From Austropuccinia psidii (Eukaryota; Basidiomycota; Pucciniomycetes; Pucciniales; Sphaerophragmiaceae), in assembly GCA_023105745.1 (NCBI GenBank), contig JALGQZ010000014.1, positions 2,823,888 through 2,887,887 of the forward strand: a stretch of DNA of 64,000 bases, in the 5' to 3' direction. Positions 35,223-48,688 of the stretch are shown here, piece after piece (positions within the stretch are counted from its first letter, which is position 1; the number at the start of each line of letters is the position of its first letter). The translations under genes and the position numbers were made by a program. The notes under the pieces were generated by a model, which saw only the letters and a list, made by a program, of their open reading frames with translations, did not search any database and had not been told where the DNA came from.

Positions 35223-37300
35223 ATGGTATGACTATGTAATTTTTCATTAATTGTCAAGTAAATCAGGAAGGTTCATCAGTTTTTTTAAAATTTGATTTAA
35301 ATATGTTAGGCTAATTCTCAATTTTTAAAAGGTATATATGAATTTAAATTCAGTAAGTCCGAAAATTATATCATTAGTAGAATGTTTACTTATTTATTAT
35401 GATGTAACACATGAATTGAGAATTCTGAATTCAAATTTTTTTTGAAAGGGTTTGATTAAATAAAGATAAAAATAATTTTGTTTCTTCATTTTGATTTCTT
35501 ATTCCTTTTTTGATTTTGAGTAATAATAAATAATTACTACAGCACACAGACCTTTCATTACAATGAGGGAAAAGACTATATTTTCGTGTCATAATTATAG
35601 CATAGAGTGTTAATATAAGAACTAATGAATATTTATTTCCTCAATAATATTAAATTATTAGGATATAAATGAAATAAAAATCCAATATAGATATTTTATA
35701 GTAAATTATTCTTAATATTAGGAGGTAAACTTGAGTCACATTTCCCACTTTGAATCTTGAAGTATATGGATTATTAAAGTAAAATGGAATATTTCAAATG
35801 AAATCCTTTGAGGGGAAATTCTATTTTATTATGGAGCTGAAATATGTAAAATATAGTTATTATCTATTTAGGACTAGGATAAGGTTCTCATTGTGCTTTT
35901 TAAATGGTAGTTTTGTGCAAAAGGGAAACAGAAACAGTTAGGAAAAACAATTAAGGAGATTTAAGTCGTTAAAAGGATGCTACAGAGGCTTACTATAGTC
36001 AATTAAATTAAAATTGCATTTCAACTTAGAGAAGTAAAGAGATCAGGTATTAAGGGTTATATTAAGAATATATATGTATAGTTATACCATATATTTTAGG
36101 TATTTTATAGTTGCAACAGTAATTGAATCAGACTTGTTAATAGAAATTTAGATAAGAGTTACTATTTTTGGAAGGAGCTAATCATTAGCTAGACGTAATT
36201 AATAATAAGTAATCCAAAGCTTTCAACGAGTACACTCAACAGCAAAAAAGCTTAATGTTTACTAAAATTACAAAATCCAACTAAAATACAGTAAATACTA
36301 TTAAATAAACCTATATTTTCTCCAAATTTCTTTAATACAAGAAATCACATGATAAATATCTTAAATTAACGAAGTTCCAAATTTAATTAATAAAGTCGCC
36401 GCCATGAAAAAAAATTCATATTTCCCACAATTCCAAAATACAACTAAAATACACATGCAATATGATTCAATCAAAATATATCCTATCCAAAAGTCACAGT
36501 TACAATAAATCACATAATAAATATCCCAAAATTTGAACCAGAAAAATTCAATAAATAAAATTAAACTTTTCCCACAATTTCAAAATTCCATCAACATACA
36601 GGTCATATCATTAAACAAAAGCTGTATTTTAAACACATATTTTCGATTTAGAAATCTTGCATGGAAAATACTCAACCAAAATTCAAAAGAGAATAGATTA
36701 AGGAAAGCCAAAAGTCTTGAAACCTCCCTTTTTTGACAGCCCCAAATTCATAAATCAAATTATCCTCTGCACTATTCTTAAAAATTTCGATGGTAATATT
36801 AAGCAGATATTTTAAAGTATAGCCACATCTACTAATCACTTCATTTCAATATATTTTGTTAGCACACAGTAGTAGTATGGCTTGGATCAGATGGAAAATG
36901 ACAATAAAGTGACATTAGAAATTAAAGGAATAAATATGATAATCTAGAACAATATATGTTTAGATTTAGTGTATCTTTTGAGTTGAGAACCTGAAATAAA
37001 GGCTAAAATGAAATCTTCCACCCTCTGTTTTTCAGCTGCTGTTTATATAGAACAGAGAACGTATAATATTCAGTAGATAAGATAATTAACCTCTCTATAA
37101 ATTGTTTCAATAGAAATAATTCAGTATCTTTATCAATATTTCCTCTACTGAAAGCAAGTATCACCCATACATAATAACAGATTGTGCTCTATTTTCAAAT
37201 AGGTGTTTATTCAAAAAGGTCAGATTAAATAATGGAAAAAGCTTTGAGTAAAGAATATTCAATATTGGGGAGCTATCTTTCCAGTCAAGATAGTCTGATG
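35223..37300 (+). repeat. Worn LTR of the gypsy family
   Basis: Shares, in order, phrases with the LTR at 8587: TGGTATGAC at the start, AAATCAGGAA, a CACAGACCT...TTACAATGAGG block (about 35540-35565), ATTATAGCATA, ACAATTTCAAAATTC (about 36570) and AAGTCTTGAAACCTCCCTTTTTTGACAGCCCC split by changes (about 36710-36745). The tandem units and the TATA box are no longer recognisable. The right edge is uncertain. Confidence 0.5.
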
Positions 37301-38617
37301 TCCTAAGTAGGAGTGATTTATATTCACTTTTTTTATTTAATGCCTCTTTACAAATTAAATTATAGTTTCATAGATATTGAGAGTTCTTTCACCCCTTTTA
37401 AATTTTGAAAATTATAAGAGATTGAAACTTTTTATGGAAACATAGTGTTGGAGGAGAGCCAGAGCCTTGGTTGAAATTACAGATACCATTTTATTTATGG
37501 GAAAGAAAAATAGCTGTAGATTATTTTGTATGTCTAGATTTTTTAAATAATGGAACAGCTTCAATTTTATTGGTGTTATGTTTGAGAAGTGCTTATCTAC
37601 TGATATTAATGACACTGGTGTTTTCTATTTTCCTTACAGCTTATTTGTTCTACTAAATAATACTGTATTAGAAAATAATATAGTTCTCATAGTTCATTGT
37701 GGTGCTTTGTCATTGACTGTAAATACCACCAGTTACTTATTTTAGAGAAATAGGTTCTTTCTTTATGGTACAGGATATGTGGCATCATGAGAGAATTAAT
37801 GAGGGTTCTGATTTAGATTATTTGGTAACTAATGATTTAGCATACTTTTAATCTACCCCTCTTAAGATTTATTATCAATTTGCATCATTCTTGGTTGAAT
37901 TAATATCTAGGTCCCTAAATTATTTGAGATAATACATTAAAAAAAATTATTTCTACAATTTTACTCATAAAAATGATGAAAATTGAAAGAAATAATAAAA
38001 ATAATGAAAATTATTTAAAAAGCAGGTTATTTCTTATTATTGAGAAAATAAACATAAAAAAATTTATTCCCATTAGAATCCTCATGAAAATTTACCTTGG
38101 TTTACCTCTGGATGAAAACTTTTCACTCAATTATTTTAATCTTAAAAAGTGAAAAATAGAATTTTACTAAGCAATTTTCAATTAAGTTAAAATTTACTTA
38201 AAGAAAATCAAATGTGGGGTTAACACCCAAACATATTATTAAAATTGAGGTGTCTTGTTTATTTTAAAAGTTATGAGGAATTGATGTGTTTTGTAAAAAT
38301 TTGCACATGTGTTACATAATTGAGCTTTAATTTACTGATAAGGAATCAAAATTTACAGTTGTGTAATGCAATTTTCAATTTAATTAAATATGTTAACTTT
38401 TCATTGTAATACAAAGTGGACAAAAAATAAAAAAGGAAGTGAAAGATTGAATTTTGTGAGCCTTGGAGGTATCTTCATACACCCAAAAAACCTCAAAGAA
38501 TGAATATAATTGATAATTAAAAATAATAAATTCATTTTTAAATATGAAAACAAACTTTAAATTTAAATATAAGATTAAAGATTTCAATGAAAGCTTAATA
38601 ATGACTTTACATTAAAA
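37301..38617. other. No gene seen
   Basis: AT-rich DNA. Short open frames at 37412-37656 on both strands overlap each other and have no protein features. Confidence 0.5.
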
Positions 38618-38625
38618 TTTAAAAA

Positions 38626-39074
38626 GGGCTTTGGTAAACCTATGTAAGCTCTTATGTTTTTTTACCGAAAATTATGTGTTTTGACCAATTTTTGGCCAAA
38701 AGAACATAGTTTTATTGTAAAATGTAAAGAAAACTCATTTTCAAGAAAATCCTCCAACTAATTTTGAATATATTCTTTACATTTATTTATTGTTTTTGCT
38801 TTTCTGTGGTGGTTTCTCAAGCACAGATAATTATGCCATTTTTTTATATTTATCAGTTTTCTTCTAAATAATAAATCTGAAAAAAGAATTTCTGTTCTTG
38901 AGAAGCCCCCACAGAGCACAAAAGAAAGAAATAAATTCAAAGAATATCCCCAAACTTAGTTTAATGATTTCCTTGAGAGAGAACGTTTTTTATGTTTTAC
39001 CATAAAATTACATTCTTTTGGCAAAAGATTTGTCAAAACATATGCCAAAATTCTTAGTTGGGTTACAAAAGCCC
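38626..39074. mobile_element. Short TIR element (same family as 18772)
   Basis: The left end GGGCTTTGGTAAACC is complemented at the right end by GGTTACAAAAGCCC. Flanking octamers TTTAAAAA (38618-38625) and TTTGAAAA (39075-39082) differ at one base. Subterminal ATGTGTTTTG- and TGGCCAAAAG-type motifs match the family. It has no minisatellite and no coding sequence. Confidence 0.65.
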
Positions 39075-39082
39075 TTTGAAAA

Positions 39083-40639
39083 TATAAAAATATATCTTTA
39101 ATTAACATAATGAAGTAAAAATAAAATTTTATCAAACATATTCAAAATGAAATATTTTTTGGAAAAAAGTTAATAAAAACTATTAGAAACTTTTTTCTAA
39201 TAGAGAAACCTATGAAAACTATCTCACCATTGAAGTCCTTATAAAAAATAAGGTGAGGTCACCTCTGAGTATAATTTCTGTAAGTCAACTCTAAATAAGC
39301 TTAAATTAGGTTTTTAGTACTTTCTAAACAAAAATATGAAAATCCTAAAAACCTTAAATCATTTCACATAAAATGTGGTGTTGAAAATGAATTTTTATAT
39401 TTAAATCAAGGTGTGGTGTGTAATTGAGAAGTTATGAGGAAGTGAAGTATTTTAAATTGAAATATCAAAATGTGTGCATGTATTACATAAGTGTGATTAA
39501 TTTTACATATGAGGAATTGATAGTTATACTTGTGAACTGTAAATTTCAATTTAATTAATTGTGTAAGATTCAAATATAGTGCATGGTGAGGAATTAAAGA
39601 AAAAATAAATTGGAAAGATTGATATTTTTTCTGGGGGAAAGGAATATTGGTCCCAAGAGTTCCAGACTCCCCCAAATCCCTTTCTGACAGGCTTGGGATG
39701 TCAAAACTCATGAGAAAATTCATAAATATTTGCCTGGAATTGAGTCACAGGGTCTGTGACTCAATTGATTATGACGTTTAAATACCAACCAGGGCATTTT
39801 TGACTGTTGCCAAGAGGGTAAAGCTACCCTTAAAATAAAAAAAACTGGGTTAAAAAAGGTTTAAGTGTCTTTTGGAGTCTCTTAAGCACATTATGTTGTG
39901 TTTTTAAGGCTTAAAAAAAGTATGACCATAGCAATGGCTAGTTAAAGGGACTAAAATGGCTAAAACTAGCCTGTTTTTGGTCCAAATTCCAGTTCAATGA
40001 TTCCATAATTGGTTTTTATGTTGTCAATGGGTTTCTAATGACTTATTCGAGTAAATATCACTTTCCAAGTAAGATAATTGGTGGCTATAAAAGAAGGTCT
40101 TGTTTGTCCCACTTTTCACTTCATGTTAGAATCTTTTCCTTTTATAATTAGTTCAAAAACTGTTAAGCCAATCAATAAAGGTGTAAGATTTGTCTATGAA
40201 ACTGTTGAAAATATTACTATTAATCAACATCACTACAACGTTTCTTATGAAATATAATAATAAAAATTATTATAACCACAATTAAATAGTTAAATAATTA
40301 ATTACTTAATTATTTCTTTGACTTTTTATACACTACTAGTGATTATAACAGTAAGCAGTAATTGTCTACAAGAATCAATTACTAGAAAAATTTAATAATA
40401 AAAGCTTCTGTATTAAGATAATAAAACTATTTTAACATATAATTATCTTTTGAAAGAATAATTATAAAAATAATACTTGAAGAAACTATTCCTAGAGAAA
40501 AACTTTAAGAATTAAGAAAAACACTCACTAATACTCCAAAGAACTTATTGAAAGATGATAATAGAGAAATCTGACAGATAAGTGTTGATTTAAAGGGTTG
40601 AAATTGATTTATAACAGTATTACAAAAATATATAGTTGA
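39083..40639. other. Old repeat DNA, no gene seen
   Basis: Part of it (about 39970-40040, TTCAATGATTCCATAATTG) recurs at about 44455-44510, so it belongs to the repeat neighbourhood of 40-48 kb. No coding frames. Confidence 0.45.
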
Positions 40640-41047
40640 TTTCTATGATTTCACGTCTTTCCAATTGCTTCTGAAGGAATAAAACACTTGATAAAAGATT
40701 AACTAATACTTACTTGTTGGTACTAATGATATAATTGAATAATGTGACAATATGGGAAAAAAAGCAAGAGGAGGCCTCTTTTAAGTCTAATACAGCTCAC
40801 AGAGGCATTCAATGGAGCAAACTAAAATACAAGTGAGTGAGAAAACATTAATCTTTTTTGGATTAATGATTACATCATCTTTTGTCATGTAAGATTATCA
40901 TAATTACTTGATTGATGCTTTTATGTGACTACCAACTCAAATAGGGTTAAGAATAAAAGGAGTAAAAACTGTGAATCTTCTTTTATTTCAAAAGAAACAT
41001 TAATTTCACAAAGTTACCAAAGTTATTAGAAATTTCATCACAGGTTG

Positions 41048-42484
41048 TGCCAGCTGGAGTCTATGTTGAAGTGGTAATTAGGCTATTTACAGCTAGAACT
41101 ATGACTTTGACACGTGAAAATAGTTTTTAAAATAAGAGTTTTTGATAATATGATGGTTTTATAATATAATAAGAGGGTTCTACTATTAAAAAATAGTGGT
41201 GGTGAGCGCTATTGAGAACCCTGGATGCAGTCTTACCAGTTGGATTACTATAATGAGAACTACAATAATTAAAACTATAATTATACCCTGATTATTACCC
41301 AAGAGTAAAACTGTTTTGGACAGTTTACTACATAGGATATTCAAGAGCAGGATGAGGAAACAATTTTGGCTGTGAAAAGCCTCCTTTTTATCCTGAAATG
41401 AGGTGGAAAGGGTGCTAGACCTTTCCACGTAGAGGAAGTGAAGATTTTTTCACTCTCTAGTACTGGCTTGTGGTTTGCAAACAGCCTGTATAGCCTGTAT
41501 TGGGCTCAGATGTGGTTTTGAAACCACATCTGGGCAGCTTTCACCAATACAGGGTGAAAATTTTCATCTGGGGACCTCACAGCCTGATTCTGACATGTAT
41601 GACGCGTAGAATGCTGTACAAAAACTGTATGGGACCCCAGTATTGACTGAAATATGAGGTATTGAAGTAAAAATAAGCTTCTTCATCTATTTGACACCTC
41701 ATATTCATGGTTATAGGATATTATCCCATGGTAAGGCTGTATATGACAGCAGGTGGGAATCTAGCTTTAAAACAGCCATACCTTTGTCAATTCTTGAGAT
41801 ATCAACCTCAAAGTTGGTTCAGTGTGTAGCCATGTATGTGCTCTACACAATGGTACCTCATTTGATATGGGTATCATTGAATATGGCAAAGTTATCCCAT
41901 GTACAAGATTTTTGTACATTTGCGTGTTTTAGGCAAACAGCTGTATCGAGCTTGTTTGCCCCATAACTTCTGCTGTAGTTGAGATATGGGGAAGTGAATG
42001 ACACCATCAGATAGCCCTGATTGTGCTCCTTCCAAAAAGACCACTTCAAGTATCCCACACTAAAATTGTAGAAGTTAGATGAGAGGTGAATGTTTTGTTC
42101 ACCCTTATTTGGCCTGAAATTGACCATAACTCCAGTAATATTGGTGCTAGCTCAGTTTTGCTGGTACCATTGGATAGCCCTGGCTTAGAGCTTCATTTTG
42201 AATACCCATTTGATGGGGTTAAGCCTCTCCTTCTAGATTTTAGATGAGAGGTGAAAATTAAGGTTTATGCTCAGCAATCACTTTGAGCAGGAATCACTTT
42301 GTTATTTCTTGTCCTATGGTGATGGGACTTATATCTTCAGAAAGAGGTGAGTTTCCTTTTTCTTTTGATACCTTTTGAGCTGATTTGGCTCAATTACATG
42401 TTTTGGTGGTATCTTGGCTATACCATTGGTTTATAGTATTTTGGCTGTCATGCTTGTGCTCTGGTTTTGAGTCACAGGCTGACA
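41048..42484 (+). mobile_element. Solo LTR, family B, with target duplication and empty-site proof
   Basis: Starts TGCCAGC and ends GCTGACA, imperfect inverted termini as in LTRs. It is flanked by the exact 5-bp duplication GGTTG (41043-41047 and 42485-42489). The related block at 46.5 kb continues straight across this point. Length is 1437 bp. It contains a 26-base palindrome (41507-41532) and CCTGTATTGG motifs. The internal region has been lost, presumably by recombination between two LTRs. Confidence 0.85.
41507..41532. repeat. Palindrome in family B LTR
   Basis: CAGATGTGGTTT, then TG, then AAACCACATCTG. The copy at 59366-60804 keeps it with one change. Confidence 0.8.
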
Positions 42485-43589
42485 GGTTGTATTTTCTGTG
42501 AATTTTTGAGGATTCAGCATTTCACATGGAATTATCAAAAATGGACTGCAAGTAAAACTTTCAATTTTACTTATGAAACTTTAATTCTTTTGAGTTTATT
42601 TATGTATAATACTGTTTTCCATAGGTCCTGAAAGCTTCAGAAAGATTAATCAAGAATTTTATTTTTAATGAATTTTTGAAGGTTCTACCTCATTTCTATG
42701 TAGAATTGCAAATAGCACTATATTATTGGTTGCTATGAGGTAAATCAATGGATACTAGTCCAAAAATCTTTTTAATTACTCTTTTAAGGCTTATCAATGG
42801 AAAACAATTAAGAATTGGCATTATTACAGGAGTATAAGTTGCTCTTTGCCTCCTTGGCATGAGAAATAGCAGCTTTTTTGAAATTTTCTTATGATTTAAT
42901 GAGATTTTAACTTGGTAACCAAGTTTACAAAAGGTGTGAATATACTAATTGAGCCAAGATCAGCCATGGATCCAAGCTTTAGAGCTATCCACGCCTCAGA
43001 GGCCTCAGAAGTTGGGTACCCTGGCTCTCTTTGATTTCTTTTGTCCCCTTTAGCTATTGTAATGTCAAAAATAGTAATTCAGGCTTAAAGAATGATGTCT
43101 GCTATGGGTGTAACAAAAATGTATGTAAGAATACCATACTTGTAAGTGCCACTAACATGCATAACACTATTCATAGTGTATATGTAACATGGAATTTCTC
43201 ACATTCCCATTATTTTGGCATGAAATTGAGAAAAACAAAAATTCTCACAATTCTTTTATGTGGTATTGATGATGTGGTGTTGAATTATTTTCCATATTAC
43301 CACCTCTTAGAGTTAATTTAAGCTTATTCACTCTATGGAGTTACCCTAGGTGAATTTTTGTGTAAAGTCCAAAGCTGGCCTCAAATTCATAGATTTACTT
43401 ACTCACAAGAAGGTTTTTCATCTTTTCTGAAATAAAAAATGATGAATTTTGAATATATGCATGACTTATGGCTTATTCATAGTTCAAAATTTATTTTTAA
43501 AGATAGTTGTGGCCTATTTGGGTATGTAAAATATACCTCAAAGCTCACAAAAGGATTACAAAAAAAATTTTTACAATACATTTAAACCT

Positions 43590-45130
43590 CTTGAACATGT
43601 GAAAAAGTAATAATAATCATTATTTGTAATTCTTATAAGCATTTTTACCCTTGAACTACCCCAAAAGTGAATTCAAGAATCTTTCATCACTGTTAGCTTT
43701 GCCACTTTGTTGCCAAATTTGCTCTGATCACTTTTGGGTGTGTTTGATCTTTAATATTATTTTTGGAGACTCTAGTCTCATATTAACTTCCTACAGTTCT
43801 TTTATCAATTAATTAAAATGAAAATTGCTCTTGAAGAAAGTTCTTTTGTAGCCATAAATATCTCTTTTAGAGTAATTCTGGATAAATATTTATTTTTGGT
43901 GAAACAATAGATATTTATAATATTATTGTTTTATACTGAAAAATTTCCAGAAAATCTCTTTGGTGTGTCTTCTCCTAAAGCTCCTAAAATTTACCACTTT
44001 TAATCAAATTTTATCTTAGGAAAGTTTTGAGGACAGGAAAAGTACTTGATTTTTAACCAAAGTTTCATATCCACACTTTTCAAATTTTGTCTTCAAGGGT
44101 GTAAGACTCCCCTAAAATACTGGGATAGGTGTTTCCAGAGTCACAATTTACAAACACCTTGAAGCAAAATTGGCCTGGATACTAGAAAGGATACTTGTTT
44201 CAATATAAATCCAAGCCATTTTAATTCAAATTGGCCTTTTTGGCTAGGTTGCTAGTGGTAAAACTACCTATATAACTCATTGGCATAAATTAAAAAGTTT
44301 TTGGATGTTCTAAGAAAATTAAATCTTCTGCTGATTTCCAAGTAAGATTACAGACCTTGAACAAGTCTCTGAGCTAGTTTCTAGGTGCTGAAATGGCTTG
44401 GAATGGCCAAAGGAAGTCAAAAAATGGCCTCAAGTGACCGATTATGGTTAAAACAAGGGTCCAATGATTCCATAATTGAAAATTTATGATGTAGCTGGGT
44501 CTATCACAAAGAGATAAAGCAGCCTTATTAGAAGGGAATTCAAAGTTATGAATGTATTTCTTCTATATTTTCTTTTCATACTCAAATATCCTGCCTTTAT
44601 TAATAGTTTAATGCCCTTTGAAACATCTGTTTTAGATAATCATGATAATTGTACCCATTTGACAAAATTATTATATTCCTAGTCTTTAATTTTATAATCC
44701 TTTCAACACTTATACTCTCCCAAAAGTGAACTCACACATTTTTCATCACCATAAGTCTTTGTCACTTTATTTCCAAACTCACTCTAACACTTTTGTGATT
44801 ATTTTATTTCTATGATATCAGATCTTTTAGCCTGTCACTAATACATTTATTCCATCTCTTTGCTCAATTGATTGAAAATAATTTTTCTTGTAGGAATTCT
44901 TCTTTTGCCTTAAGTATCTCTTGTAGAGTATTTTTGGATATAGAATTATTTTCAGTAAGAAAAGAAATCTTTATAATACTATTGATTTCAAGCTAATAAA
45001 ATATGAAAAATATTTGAAGTGTATTTTCTCTTTGAATTTATTTTTTACCTTATGCACATCTTGAGCACAGGAAACGTTCTTGATTTTAATCAAACTTTCA
45101 TATCCACACCTTATAGCTTATTGTTGTAGA
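43590..45130. repeat. Degenerate duplicated unit
   Basis: About 43590-44105 and 44635-45130 share order and wording: CCAAAAGTGAA.TCA, TCATCAC, TTGCCACTTT/TTGTCACTTT, TCTCTTTTAGAGTA/TCTCTTGTAGAGTA, TTTCATATCCACAC. Identity is modest. Between them lies about 400 bases resembling 39970-40040. No gene seen. Confidence 0.5.
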
Positions 45131-46209
45131 GGAATATAGATTCTTAATTTATGATTAAGAAATATGTATCATCAATAAATAACTCAATAGGTACCACTAT
45201 TAAAAATAATTTCTCTTTGGATATCTCTTCAAACATGAAATGATTTCTGTCATCCACAGTGTGATCTGTTTTTCATCCTTAACTGTTTTATTTTTTTATT
45301 TTTTCTTATTTAGAGCTCAGAGTAAATATAACCATAAGAGAAAAATCTCTATTTGAGATAATCCCTTTTTACTCCCAAGTTTGAGCTTATGGTTAACTTG
45401 AAGCTAAAGAAAATATAAATGATATTGGAAAATTATTATGCCGTGTTTTTAATGAAAGTTTGAGCTCCACTGGGTAAGGTAGCAGTGGTATTCTTTTAAT
45501 AACCTCAGTATGTCCCCTAATGGCTCAAACTGAAATTTTGAATGAATTATGTTGGTAAATAAAGGTTTTCATATCAATTTTCTATCATTGCATAATAAAT
45601 GTTCTGTAAGATTTTTCTATGAAACAGCTAGCTAAATAAGACTATTTAACCCTGACTTTCCTCAAAATCTATATAATAAACAGCAAATTTGTTATAACAA
45701 CAAGTTTAAACCATCGAATTGATAATCAACTGAAATAGTAAATGATATCAAATAAAAGCCAAGATTATCTGCTAATTGTACTGAGACAATTATTATATCA
45801 CCAAGATGTGTTACCAAAAATATTACTGTCAGGGTATAACTTCTCTACCAGAGGCAATAATAATAAAAACATATTTTTCATTTCACCATATTTTTATATA
45901 CATCAAACAATATCAGAAAATATTATTTGAGGAGAATACTTTTGAAAAGAAAATTGACTATAGTAGAATTTGTAAACTTACTATTTGTAAAATTGATCCA
46001 AAAAAATTATCAAATTTTCAAAAATGTACAAAAAGAATTATAAACGGATATGAAACCATGAAATAAGGGCAAAACACCCTTAAACAACATAGAATAAGAG
46101 AATTGGAGGCTTTTGAGTAATTCTTAAAAGAGTACTTGTGGATTTTACAACAATGAATTATAAATGTAAGTAGTATAGTTTTGAATTATTTAGTTAATAT
46201 TAAAATTAA

Positions 46210-47480
46210 CAGTAATATTCTCAATTTCATGTCTTTTGGTTATTTAAGAATACCTTTATAATAAATTTTAGTGATATACTAATATATGTTTATAGCTTTG
46301 TGGTAAGAAGATAGGATGATTATTGGAAAAAATAGAACACTAAGATTTAAAGTCTAGTCCCACTCACAGGGACATGAAAAAGAGGCAACCACAACAAAAA
46401 CAGATGAGAAAACATTTTATTCATTTGGACTAATGGTTAAATCACTTGGAATCACATACAATTGTGGCAATTCCTTAGCTATGTGATTTGAAATGGATAC
46501 CAACCCATTAAGAAACAATGAAGTTATTAATGTTATTTAAAATCAAATCAAAGGCTGTAATCTCTATGAACTCTTGAATATTCAGCATGTCACATGGAAT
46601 GATTAAATATGGTCCATTAGTAACACTATTAATTGAGATTAATGTGTAACAATTTTTTTGTGTTTCAGTGTGTATTTCACCTTCTTTATTAGTTTTATGA
46701 ATTTTTAAAGCTTTACCTTATTTCTTACATAGTGCCAGCAATAAGTATAGTAGCAACAGGTGGATTTCTTGAGGTAATCATATGAATACTAGTCCAAAAA
46801 GGGTTTTAATTGATACTTTGGGTCTATTCATGTTAAATAATAAAGAATTTAGATTTTGATAGGAGTAAAATGCTCTTGTTAATTTATTGGCATGTCAAAA
46901 TAGCAGCTTAATTTCTATTTTTGTATGATTTATTGTGACTGAGCCTTACTGACATAGTTCCCAAAAGGATTTGATATAAAAGTTAGGAAGAAATGTGTCA
47001 TGGATCTAAGATCTATACCTGGCTATGTCTTAGAGGCTTCAGAAGCTTGGGACCCTGGACATCTTTGATATCTTTTGTCCCCCTTGACTATTTTTCACAT
47101 TAAAATAGTCAGTCAGCCTTTAAGAATGATCTCTGCTATGGGTCTAACAGTACTGTATGTAACAATAAAGTATCTCTAAGGGTTAAAAACATGCATAAAA
47201 CCAATTTGAGCTGATATTAAATATGGAATATGTCAAAATTTCAATATTTTGGTATAAAACCACAAAAATACAAAAACTTTACACAAATCCTTTATGTGTT
47301 ATTGATGATAATGTATTTAAGTATCTTACATATTCCCACCTCAAAGATTCAATTTGCTTTTATTCACCTCATGGAGCTACTCTAGGTGAATACTTTCTTA
47401 GAATACAAATCTGGCCTTAAATACATGGACTTACTTACTCACAAAAAAGGTGTTCATATTTTTATCAAGGAAAAGGAAGC
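46210..47480. repeat. Dispersed repeat block, copy 2 (uninterrupted)
   Basis: Counterpart of 40640-43460 without the LTR; the pre-insertion site is at about 46551-46565 (AGGCTGTAATCTC). The parallel reading frames around 43230-43400 and 47290-47420 give similar peptides (YGVTLGEF and HGATLGEY; IDDVVLNYF and IDDNVFKYL). This hints at an old coding remnant. Confidence 0.6.
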
Positions 47481-48683
47481 ATGTTGGATATGAAAATGAC
47501 TCATGGGTTTTGAATATTAAAAATGATATGCTTCAAGATACCTATGGCCTCTTTGGGTTTTTAAAGTGTACTTCAAGGCTCACATTTTCTCTATTCAACA
47601 TTCTGGAAATTATTTTGGTTCAGGTTTCTCAAGCTATAAGAAATGAGGTGGGAAGTGTGGAATTGTAAGTGAATTTAAGAATTCTGTCTGGCTTATAATA
47701 TTTGGATCATAATAATGTTATAAATACCTAATTTAGCTAACAATATATTTTGAGAGCTTGTCCAAACTTTATTCCTTTATTATCACTTTTGCCTCATCTT
47801 GTGGTTCTGATATTTTTCTTTCAGTAATTTATTTCAGTGGAAATATATTTGATACATATTTTCATAATGGCTTGGATATTAATCTTTATTTTAAGTTTTA
47901 ATATTCTAAGCCCAATGGTGCTTGTTATTTAATTAATCTTATTTATCATGAACATCAATCTTTAAAATACTTGGCCTCCCATTAATTTATCAAAGGCCTC
48001 CACTTGAGGATAAAGATATCTATTGGCTTTAAATGTATAAAACTGTGATAAAATGATGACTTAACAGAGTGACTTATTACACAATTTAAGAAATGGATTT
48101 CTTCACAATGTGGCCCAGAACCTAATGAAGAAATACAAAGTCCTAACTCTTTTAGCTTGAGTCTTGAGAATCAATATTCCTCTTCATTTTTAGTATGTTA
48201 ATTCTGATATATATTTATCAAATTAGTATAGTAAATGATGTGAAAGATATTGATAGAACTAGATTATATTTCATGTTATAGCTCTATATCTACTGCTTAC
48301 TAGCTATTAATATTCTAAAATAAGATGGAACTTCAGAATTTTGTAATTGATCTAACTCTTGTTTATAAGAAAAATTATTCCCTTCAAGAGATGGCTAAAT
48401 ATGAACAAAATTCACTTCCATTGAATGGAAAAGTGATTGCTAAATATTCTAATATATTTAATGAAATTTCTTCCACAAGGATTATCATATAAATATCAAT
48501 ATTTGGGAAGATCCAATGAGCTTTAAGGTAGACTCTCAAGTGGAAGCTTGAGCTTTTAAAAATGGAACCAAAGAGAATCATTCTAAGACTCAAAGAGGGA
48601 TTATTGATAATTGTTTTTTTGGAATCCAAATAAGATTTCATTCAAATACTTGGGAATAAATTGAATTAAGAGCTTTTTCCTAA
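47481..48683. other. No gene seen
   Basis: AT-rich sequence with no coding frames or partnered repeats recognised. Confidence 0.5.
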
Positions 48684-48688
48684 ATTTC

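Larger units (their letters stand above)
40640..43460. repeat. Dispersed repeat block, copy 1 (interrupted by a solo LTR)
   Basis: Segments 40740-41047 and 42485-43460 align in order with 46310-46560 and 46560-47480. Anchors include GAGAAAACATT, ATTCAGCAT.TCACATGGAAT, CTTTGATTTCTTTTGTCCCC and TCTGCTATGGGT. Copy 1 carries the LTR 41048-42484 exactly where copy 2 has none. The nature of the block is unknown. Confidence 0.65.
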
